A stretch of DNA of 64,000 bases from Chryseobacterium cucumeris (lineage in GTDB: Bacteria > Bacteroidota > Bacteroidia > Flavobacteriales > Weeksellaceae), in contig NZ_LUVZ01000001.1 in NCBI RefSeq assembly GCF_001593385.1, forward strand, positions 1,302,001 to 1,366,000, in the 5' to 3' direction. Position 1 is the first letter of the stretch, and each line of letters opens with the position of its first letter. The position numbers and the translations under genes were made by a program. Shown piece by piece: positions 9,160 through 19,043 of the stretch. Under the pieces are notes generated by a model that was given only the letters and a program-made list of their open reading frames with translations, had not been told where the DNA came from and searched no databases.

Positions 9160-9297
9160 TTAAGCCGTAATCTGCTTTTTTTCGTTCTCTTTCTCTTCTT
9201 GTTTTTTATCTATCTTCTCAGATATTTTTTTTACGATATACTCTATCGCCAGCGGTGCTATAATTGCAATTAATGCTTTAAATATTCTTGATTTCAT
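9160..9297 (-). CDS. Small conserved-looking membrane-associated protein (45 aa)
   Basis: MKSRIFKALIAIIAPLAIEY is followed by VKKISEKIDKKQEEKENEKK and ends QITA. It has one hydrophobic helix (about residues 6-21) and then a highly charged Lys/Glu tail likely to be helical. The ATG is at 9295-9297 and the TAA at 9160-9162, with a strong terminator 32 bases downstream, which supports a real transcript. I do not recognise a function. The composition (hydrophobic head, KKxEEK tail) does not look like random antisense. It occupies an otherwise empty 530-base gap. Confidence 0.6.
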   Translation of the reverse strand: MKSRIFKALIAIIAPLAIEYIVKKISEKIDKKQEEKENEKKQITA

Positions 9298-9403
9298 AAT
9301 TAATTTGGTATTGTTAAGTTAATACTACAATTTCCAAGCCAAGATAAATTATGAAAATAAATTATCTTCAACAAAGCCCTGTGAATGGTACATTTAAATT
9401 AAT

Positions 9404-10423
9404 TTAGTTTTCCTCAGGAACAATCAGATTCTGATAATTTTTACTGCCTGCCCTGAACTTTTCCTCCATTTTCAACCGTAGTTTTTTGGGCTTATGTACA
9501 ATCAGAGAGTCTCCGAACCCAAGCAAGAGTCTTTCCAGCTCAAAATTGATCTGCACACATATTTTAAACAGCGTGCCGTCACGGTCTTCCTTTAGGATCT
9601 CCTGACTTTTATGCAGTGGTTTTGTTTTCACATAGGGAGCATTTCCAGAATCCACCCAAAAGACCACATTTCTGGGATCCATTGACTCTGCAACAGTTAC
9701 CCCTACAATATCTTTAAAATATTCATCTCCATCCAGATCCTTGTCAATATAGGCAAGACTATCATCTGTTTCGATACTTTCCATTCTGTCCAGTGCCAGA
9801 TTGTACATTTTTTGTTTGTAAAGACAGATCAGAAACCAACGGTTGTTGAACTCTTTCAACAGCTGCGGATGTACTGTAAAGATATTGGATTCCCTTGCCG
9901 TAAAACTTTTGTAAAGGATCTTCAACACTTTTTTATTAGCAATACTTTCGTACAGAATATCAATATGTTCCAACCCTTTTAACTGTTCATTTTTATCCAG
10001 ATGGATAATGGATTTCTGGCTGGTTGCATGAATAGAATCTTCCAGTTTCTGAATAACCCCATTCATCTCCTTGAACATGGAAAAATCCTTGAACTGTTTT
10101 AAAATCTGAACCGCATTATTCATCGCCTTCAGATCACTTTCATTCACAGAAATATTATGAATACTGTATTCCGGATCACTGTAACGATAGTATTTTCTTT
10201 CGTAAACTTCAATAGGGGCTTCATATCCGAATTTTTCACTCCGCATATTCTGAAGATCAAGCTGAACAGTCCTCTTACTTACATAAGATTCTTTTCCCTC
10301 AAATTCAAACAATGCTTCTGAACATTCATCAATAAGATCCTCCAGCGTATACTTTCTGTATTTATTTTTAAGACATTTATCTAATGTTTTATACCGGATC
10401 AGAGCATTTTTATTGGATGACAT
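9404..10423 (-). CDS. WYL-domain transcriptional regulator
   Basis: A 339-residue DNA-binding regulator. The N-terminal about 90 residues look like a winged helix (IRYKTLDKCLKNKYRKYTLE, KESYVSKRTVQLDLQNM), and the middle carries the WYL/WCX region (ILYKSFTARESNIFTVHPQLL, NRWFLICLYKQK, LALDRMESIE). WYL domains sense nucleic acid or nucleotide ligands in several defence and RNA-repair settings. It sits with hopJ in a minus-strand pair, divergent from rtcB, so it is the natural candidate regulator of rtcB. A palindrome at 10941-10952 in the shared promoter region is a possible operator. Confidence 0.85.
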   Translation of the reverse strand: MSSNKNALIRYKTLDKCLKNKYRKYTLEDLIDECSEALFEFEGKESYVSKRTVQLDLQNMRSEKFGYEAPIEVYERKYYRYSDPEYSIHNISVNESDLKAMNNAVQILKQFKDFSMFKEMNGVIQKLEDSIHATSQKSIIHLDKNEQLKGLEHIDILYESIANKKVLKILYKSFTARESNIFTVHPQLLKEFNNRWFLICLYKQKMYNLALDRMESIETDDSLAYIDKDLDGDEYFKDIVGVTVAESMDPRNVVFWVDSGNAPYVKTKPLHKSQEILKEDRDGTLFKICVQINFELERLLLGFGDSLIVHKPKKLRLKMEEKFRAGSKNYQNLIVPEEN

Positions 10424-10493
10424 ACCTTAGTGTTTAATGATTGGTGTTTTTTTTAATAGCAATCTGCTTTTATTTCTGCTCTTTTCCTAAAAA

Positions 10494-10829
10494 TTATTTC
10501 TCTCTCAAAGCATTTTCGTCAAAAGTAATCCCTTCCCAGCCGAATTTCATAAAGTTTCGGATATTTTGGTGGTCAGTTCCTTCAGGATTTTTCAAAACAT
10601 CTTCTCTGTAGAACTCACCAAAAAGCCAAAGGGTTTGTTCTTTCGTCAGATCCTGAATACTTGCAAAGCTGAAAACCTTGCACGAACCATTGTTCTGTCC
10701 GGCCTGATTGGTTGTATCTCCGTTTTGAAAGGTAGTAGGAGTAAATTCATAATGTTCATCAATATGAGCGATCACATCATTAAACTGAATCGTTTCCGGG
10801 AAATGTTTTAATTGTTCTAATAATACCAT
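10494..10829 (-). CDS. HopJ-type family protein
   Basis: A 111-residue soluble protein matching the small HopJ type III effector-like family: FNDVIAHIDEHYEFTPTTFQ, GQNNGSCKVFSFA, LTKEQTLWLFGEFYREDVL and the Asn/His-rich NPEGTDHQNIRNFM. Despite the name, it is a widespread cytosolic protein in many non-pathogens and its function is unknown. It ends 70 bases before the WYL gene start and begins 157 bases from the rtcB ATG in the opposite direction, so it shares the rtcB promoter region. Confidence 0.83.
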   Translation of the reverse strand: MVLLEQLKHFPETIQFNDVIAHIDEHYEFTPTTFQNGDTTNQAGQNNGSCKVFSFASIQDLTKEQTLWLFGEFYREDVLKNPEGTDHQNIRNFMKFGWEGITFDENALREK

Positions 10830-10940
10830 GAGCCTTGTTTTTTTAATTTTATACTATTTTTACGAGTCTGCCACTGGGCTTTTTCGTCTTTTTAATTAAT
10901 TTTTGTAAAAATAATTAAAATTTCTTTATCTACGCAAAAC

Positions 10941-10952
10941 TATTGCGCAATA
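10941..10952. promoter_or_regulatory. Palindromic candidate operator in the rtcB/hopJ divergent promoter region
   Basis: TATTGCGCAATA is a perfect 12-bp palindrome placed 6 bases ahead of a TTACTTTG element (10959-10966, similar to a -7 box) and 34 bases ahead of the rtcB ATG. A WYL regulator is encoded two genes away on the other side. The operator role is inference. Confidence 0.45.
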
Positions 10953-10980
10953 ATGATATTACTTTGCATCATCAAAATGA

Positions 10981-12369
<1,389 letters not shown>

Positions 12370-12384
12370 TTTTAATAGTATGTT

Positions 12385-12420
12385 CAAACCTAACTGGTTT
12401 TAGAAACCCGTTAGGTTGAA
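12385..12420 (+). other. Strong hairpin just after rtcB
   Basis: AACCTAAC and GTTAGGTT form an 8-bp stem; one mismatch follows and then GGTT/AACC with a five-base loop. It is not followed by a U-run (TAAAAACAATAAACC comes next), so it is not a normal intrinsic terminator. It could protect the rtcB 3' end or be the first element of the structured region downstream. Confidence 0.6.
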
Positions 12421-12458
12421 TAAAAACAATAAACCAAATTTCAAAGCACTAAAAAATT

Positions 12459-12630
12459 CAAGGCAAAGAAAGTTCCTATATTTCCAGATTTACTTTCCGC
12501 CTTTTTACAAATTACAAGGCAAACGGAGTTCCTATATTTTTTGGAAAAATACTCCCCGCTTTTTATAAACTATAGGTAAAAGGAGTTCCTATACCTTTCA
12601 CTTTTAATGAATCTACTCCTCACTTATTTT
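12459..12630 (+). repeat. Three tandem hairpin repeats between rtcB and the TerD-like gene
   Basis: Three imperfect units of 56-57 bases are aligned by TCCTATA at 12474, 12530 and 12587. Each unit places a stem strand directly before TCCTATA and its complement 18-28 bases later: GAAAGT/ACTTTC, GGAGT/ACTCC and AGGAGT/ACTCCT. The stem bases change between copies while pairing is kept. The first two units start CAAGGCAAA and can pair further with GCCTT or GC, and each unit ends in a T-run. No ORF crosses the region. Confidence 0.75.
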
Positions 12631-12644
12631 TTAAACTTAAAACA

Positions 12645-14399
12645 ATGAAAACACTACAATTATTCAATGCTGTACTGGCCAGAAAATCTGATGAAAAGCC
12701 ATTTATTTCTAATGATGGTTTCATCATTGAACCGGATGCTCTATGGGCAAAAAATGAAATCATCTCTTTTTACGCAAAGGAAAAGCTGAATGGTAATAAT
12801 TTGAATAAAACCTTTCATAAATCCTGGGAGAAAATAAAGAACACTTCCAGAATTGATTTATTTTTTGAACAGATCACTCATTATATTTCAACCTATGGAA
12901 GCGATTTTCAAAGTGAAATCTATATTCCTAATGAAATTTTGAATGTTCCTGATATGAAGCTGGTTTTTAAAGTAATCAAAGCCTACTCTGTAGAAGAAAT
13001 GCAGGAAAAATGTCTTGCTCTTTTAAGATCAGGAATTGCTTTAAAACAGGAAACCATTGATGATTTGCTTTCTATTTTACATACGGAGCTGGAATATGAT
13101 TTTACCGGAAAAGAAAACATCAGAAATAAAGAAGCGGTTATAAAAATTGCTGATCTATATGATATCTATCCTGAAAATCCCGTTGAGTTTTTCCGTTATG
13201 TTATTTATAAAACGACGAACACTACGCTTTTAATCAAAAATGATGATTTGATTAATTTAGTCAAGCAGAGTAATTTTAATCCGACATCCTTATTTGAAAG
13301 TTTTGGATTGGAAAAAATGGCGGAAATTTTCAACAGATTCAAGCCGTTATTTCTGGCTTATAAAAACAGAGCGCCCAAAGCGATCAACAAAATATCAAAG
13401 TTATCTAAGGTTCATCATAAACCATTGATTTCAAACCCATTGAATGACGCTACAAATACTCTATTGGAAAACAGCGATTGGCACTGGCTGGAAAATGCGA
13501 CACCGTTTGCATTATTCAAAGCATTATCAGCATGTTACTCCAGAATGTATGGTCAGGATACCTTTGTCTACAGAATCCGAAACGGAAAATCATGGACTAA
13601 AAAAGGTAAGGAAACTTACGTGAATCAGTTCAATTATGATTTCATTCTGGACTTTTTAAAACTGAAGTATGAAAACCTATCCGGAAAGAAATTCTATTTC
13701 CCTGAGAATATAGAATTTGCGTTGCCAACTTCTGAAAAGATGTTTGCTGGAAATATTCCTACCGGAACCCGTTTTTATGCGGATAGACTGGCTGTAGGTA
13801 TTTATTGGGAAGATCAGTGGGGTGCCAATGACCTTGATCTTTCCGGATTGAACATCGCAGGAAAAATTGGTTGGAATGCCGCTTATAATCATGGTAACGG
13901 ACAGTTGATGTACTCCGGAGATATGACTTCTGCTCCTAATGGCGCTGTTGAATATCTTTATGCCAATAAAGGCCTTTGTGAACCAACCCTTGTTATGAAC
14001 AACGTTTTCAGCGGAGATGCGAACTGCGGATATAAAATTGTGATCGGAAAAGGGGATGATATTTCTTACGATTATATGATGAATCCTAATCACCTCTTTG
14101 CTGAAGCCAGATGTAATTCTGTTCAGAAGCAAATGATTCTGGGAATGCTTGTAGCGAAGAATGAAAAGCAATGTTTCGTACTGTTGAATTTCGGAGCCGG
14201 ACATTCGCATGTTTCAGGAAATAGCCAGATTTCTGCAATGGCAACAAGTGCATTATACCAGCAATGGTATGAAGCGATGTCTTTCAATGAGCTTATCAAA
14301 GAGCTTGGCGGTGAGATTACCACAGAAAAAGTGGAAGCTGATTTTGATTTCTCACTGGAAAGCCTGGAAAAAGATAGTTTTATCAGAATTTTTAAATAA
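12645..14399 (+). CDS. Uncharacterised rtcB-linked protein with TerD-like C-terminal region
   Basis: 584 residues. I do not recognise the first about 340, which are mixed helical with no signal or membrane segment. From about residue 370 the text resembles a TerD-type calcium-binding beta domain: DRLAVGIYWEDQWGANDLDL, AYNHGNGQLMYSGDMTSAPN, EYLYANKGLCEPTLVMNNVF, YKIVIGKGDDISYDY. Such domains occur in stress and nucleic-acid-linked operons. Its position 275 bases after rtcB on the same strand, behind a structured non-coding stretch, suggests an RNA-repair partner, perhaps an RNA-binding protein analogous to Ro60, but no TROVE motif is visible. The TerD assignment is tentative. Confidence 0.6.
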   Translation: MKTLQLFNAVLARKSDEKPFISNDGFIIEPDALWAKNEIISFYAKEKLNGNNLNKTFHKSWEKIKNTSRIDLFFEQITHYISTYGSDFQSEIYIPNEILNVPDMKLVFKVIKAYSVEEMQEKCLALLRSGIALKQETIDDLLSILHTELEYDFTGKENIRNKEAVIKIADLYDIYPENPVEFFRYVIYKTTNTTLLIKNDDLINLVKQSNFNPTSLFESFGLEKMAEIFNRFKPLFLAYKNRAPKAINKISKLSKVHHKPLISNPLNDATNTLLENSDWHWLENATPFALFKALSACYSRMYGQDTFVYRIRNGKSWTKKGKETYVNQFNYDFILDFLKLKYENLSGKKFYFPENIEFALPTSEKMFAGNIPTGTRFYADRLAVGIYWEDQWGANDLDLSGLNIAGKIGWNAAYNHGNGQLMYSGDMTSAPNGAVEYLYANKGLCEPTLVMNNVFSGDANCGYKIVIGKGDDISYDYMMNPNHLFAEARCNSVQKQMILGMLVAKNEKQCFVLLNFGAGHSHVSGNSQISAMATSALYQQWYEAMSFNELIKELGGEITTEKVEADFDFSLESLEKDSFIRIFK

Positions 14400-14468
14400 A
14401 TTCTATGGCGTCATCTGATGATATCGGGTGGCGTTTTTTTATGGCGGTTTGGTTGGGTAAACGTTGAG

Positions 14469-14541
14469 AACCACCCCGTCAAAAATTCTTTGAATTTTCG
14501 CCACCCCTCCGAGGGAGGGGAATTTTCACGTCTTCAGTTGG
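14469..14541 (+). repeat. Dispersed structured repeat, family A copy 2
   Basis: It begins AACCACCCCGTCAAAAATTC and includes the perfect hairpin CCCCTCC-GAG-GGAGGGG and ends CGTCTTCAGTTGG. It is identical to copy 3 over most of its length and opposite in orientation to copy 1. It lies between the convergent 584-residue gene and cobC. Confidence 0.8.
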
Positions 14542-14614
14542 GAGAATGGTCGGGATTGTACCATTTCTGTGTATGTTTTTTACAGGAATTCGGCCTACAA
14601 ACTAATCTTTACCA

Positions 14615-14640
14615 AACGGACTAAAGTCCGTTCCTATTGA
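14615..14640. repeat. Short palindrome followed by TTCCTATTGA
   Basis: AACGGACT-AA-AGTCCGTT is a perfect 8-bp inverted repeat that runs into TTCCTATTGA. The TTCCTAT tail is shared with the three tandem hairpins at 12459-12630, so the elements may be related. It lies 20 bases beyond the cobC stop and might also end cobC transcription, although no U-run follows. Confidence 0.5.
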
Positions 14641-14659
14641 ATAAAAGCCTTTATGGTAA

Positions 14660-15214
14660 TTATATATTCACCTTTTTCACAGAAAAAACTTCTTCATTCA
14701 CATGAATGATCACTTTCCTTCCATAATCAATCTGAATAGTAAACATATTCTCCAGTGGAAACTGAAGAACCGTCTGAAGGATCAGACGAATAACTCCGGC
14801 ATGCGTAACTATAAGTGCTTTTTCCATATCTTTTCTTTGAATAAATTCATTCCAGAAGCTGAGAACGCGGGTTTGCATTTCGAGAAGATTTTCACCACCC
14901 GAGGCTTTTACACTGACAAAATCTTTGTACCACGGATTGATTTCTTCTTCTGGAATATCCATCCATTTTTTTAATTCCCAGTTCCCGAAATTCATTTCGC
15001 GAAGTCTTTCATCTGTTTGGTATTCAAATTTAAAATAATCAGCCAAAATACGGCATCGCTCAGAAGGACTTGAAACAATTACATCATAATGACTGTCAAT
15101 ATCCAACAATTTAAAATCTTCGATACACTCTTTCCGTAAAGGCATTTCAGCAAAACCATAACACAGGTTTTCAGGATTGTCCACAGCAGTATGACGGATC
15201 AAATGAATTTCCAT
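14660..15214 (-). CDS. cobC: Alpha-ribazole phosphatase-like histidine phosphatase
   Basis: A 184-residue histidine phosphatase with the phosphohistidine motif LIRHTAV at the N-terminus, VSSPSERCRI, and the second histidine in THAGVIRLI. In cobalamin biosynthesis this family removes the phosphate from alpha-ribazole 5'-phosphate or adenosylcobalamin 5'-phosphate. Its start overlaps the end of cobS by 16 bases, so it is the last gene of a cobT-cobS-cobC operon, and that context is why I prefer CobC over a generic phosphoglycerate-mutase-like protein. The RHT in place of the common RHG still fits the family. Confidence 0.83.
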   Translation of the reverse strand: MEIHLIRHTAVDNPENLCYGFAEMPLRKECIEDFKLLDIDSHYDVIVSSPSERCRILADYFKFEYQTDERLREMNFGNWELKKWMDIPEEEINPWYKDFVSVKASGGENLLEMQTRVLSFWNEFIQRKDMEKALIVTHAGVIRLILQTVLQFPLENMFTIQIDYGRKVIIHVNEEVFSVKKVNI

Positions 15215-15981
15215 ACGATGATTGTTCCTAAATAAAATAAAACTTCACAAACCTGCTGTACCGATCCCAGACAATCACCTGTATACCCTCCGATATGTTT
15301 TTTAAAATACCAGCCCATATATATTTTTCCTAAATAAGCGAGCGCAAAAGCAAAAATCAAACGCCAGTCCGGAAACAGGGCAAAAGTGGCTAAAACACTG
15401 ATGAAGCTTACCAGCAAAGCCATTCCATCCAATGGTTTATTGGCCAGAGGCTTTGACTTACTGACATCGATATCCGTAACATACTGGTGAGTATAGATCA
15501 TCGTTCCTGCAATAAAACGGCTTACCGTATGCCCTAAAATAACAATGAGTAAAACGCCCACCGGATTACTCATTCCTAAGGTTTGAATACTATAAAATTT
15601 TAAAGCAAAAAGCAAAATAATCCCTATTGTACCATATGCTCCTACCCGGCTGTCTTTCATAATCGTCAGGATTTTTTCCTTTCCATATCCGCCTCCAAAA
15701 CTGTCGCACATGTCTGTGAAGCCATCTTCATGAAAAGCTCCGGTCAGCAAAACATTGGAAATCATCATTACAACAATCCCGATTTCAAGATTAAAAAGCA
15801 GTGTAGAAAGATAAAGAACCAAAGCGTTGATGAGCCCTACAATCAAGCCTACCCAGGCAAAATATTTCTGAGATTTATTCATAATCTCGCTGGAGTACGG
15901 AATGGTAAACGGAACCGGAATTCTCGTGAAAAACATGAGTGCCGTTGCAAAGTAAATCAGTTCATTTTTTATAGCTTTCAT
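15199..15981 (-). CDS. cobS: Adenosylcobinamide-GDP ribazoletransferase (cobalamin synthase)
   Basis: A 260-residue polytopic membrane protein. It contains the CobS signature region GAFHEDGFTDMCDSFGGGYG with its conserved acidic residues, then MKDSRVGAYGTIGI, and a late GGYTGDCLGSVQQ motif. CobS joins adenosylcobinamide-GDP with alpha-ribazole in the inner membrane, in the last assembly steps of B12. Its start is directly beside the cobT stop (no gap) and its end overlaps cobC, so the three genes are probably translationally coupled. Length is normal for the family. Confidence 0.9.
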   Translation of the reverse strand: MKAIKNELIYFATALMFFTRIPVPFTIPYSSEIMNKSQKYFAWVGLIVGLINALVLYLSTLLFNLEIGIVVMMISNVLLTGAFHEDGFTDMCDSFGGGYGKEKILTIMKDSRVGAYGTIGIILLFALKFYSIQTLGMSNPVGVLLIVILGHTVSRFIAGTMIYTHQYVTDIDVSKSKPLANKPLDGMALLVSFISVLATFALFPDWRLIFAFALAYLGKIYMGWYFKKHIGGYTGDCLGSVQQVCEVLFYLGTIIVWKFI

Positions 15982-18174
<2,193 letters not shown>

Positions 18175-18175
18175 G

Positions 18176-18199
18176 GATTACGGGAAGCCGTAGTCTTTT
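18176..18199 (+). terminator. Intrinsic terminator after the first RlaP gene
   Basis: GATTACGG and CCGTAGTC pair (one G-T wobble) around GAAG, and TTTT follows. It starts right after the stop codon and separates RlaP from the AT-rich hamAB cassette. Confidence 0.75.
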
Positions 18200-18276
18200 A
18201 TTATGAATATAAATTAAATTAGCTTGTCAGAAATTGAATATATCATTAATATTATTTAATTTACAATAAAAAACAA

Positions 18277-19041
18277 ATGACCATCTTCAAAGAAACTCGA
18301 ATTACAATATCAAAAAATATATTCGCTCACTTTCTAAATATTGAAAATTACCTTCCTGATTTATTAAAACTTATAGATAGTGAAATTGGCTTTATTAGAA
18401 ATGGGCCATTAAATGATGAGGACTTAAAAGATGTAAAAAAAAGAATAAAAATCTGGATTGATAAAAAAGGATCAGATGTAAGAGCAAAAAATGGGTTTAT
18501 TGCTGAATTTATTTGTCATTTATATTTAAGATACATAAAATTTGAACAATACTCTTTATTTAAAAACCTTGAAGAAAATGGTCCTAAAAAAGGATTTGAC
18601 GGTCTATATCTATACAATAATGAAGTATGGATAGTTGAAAGTAAGTCCACTGCTAATGAGAAGAAAACACATAATACTAAAATCAATGAGGCATATAATG
18701 ATATTAGGACTAAATTAGAATCTAGTGAAGAAAACGGTACTAATGATCCATGGGAAAATGCAAAACATCATATACAAATAGTAAATCCTAACAAATCATT
18801 ATCAGAAAACGTAAAAAAATTAAGTTCAGATTTTATTAACAATAAGAAACACAAAATAAAAGAGTTTAATATAATTCCTTGTTCTACAATCTATTTAGAA
18901 GATAAATGGCACACAATAGATGTTAGCAATCTAGAAGATAAATTTAAAGAAAAAATAAAAAAAATAAATGCAAAAAAAGTAAATATACTGTGTGTTAATA
19001 AAAAAAGTATTGACGATTTTATAAAATATATTAATAGTTAG
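18277..19041 (+). CDS. hamA: HamA/AbpA-like nuclease subunit of a Hachiman-type defence system
   Basis: 254 residues. The central region carries a PD-(D/E)xK-type site: Glu77 in GFIAEFICHLYL, Asp108 in KKGFDGLYLY and Glu121/Lys123 in VWIVESKS. This arrangement and the size fit the DUF1837 HamA/AbpA C-terminal family, a nuclease effector held in check by its partner helicase. The helicase gene starts 2 bases after the stop. The gene is far more AT-rich than the flanking genes, with many Lys, Asn and Ile codons ending in A or T, pointing to recent transfer. The family call is from motif and context; a related restriction-like nuclease is the alternative. Confidence 0.72.
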   Translation: MTIFKETRITISKNIFAHFLNIENYLPDLLKLIDSEIGFIRNGPLNDEDLKDVKKRIKIWIDKKGSDVRAKNGFIAEFICHLYLRYIKFEQYSLFKNLEENGPKKGFDGLYLYNNEVWIVESKSTANEKKTHNTKINEAYNDIRTKLESSEENGTNDPWENAKHHIQIVNPNKSLSENVKKLSSDFINNKKHKIKEFNIIPCSTIYLEDKWHTIDVSNLEDKFKEKIKKINAKKVNILCVNKKSIDDFIKYINS

Positions 19042-19043
19042 CT

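Noticed and set aside
12645..14399. TROVE/Ro60 protein beside rtcB
   Set aside because: No TROVE or von Willebrand A motif is visible; only the C-terminal TerD-like resemblance can be supported.
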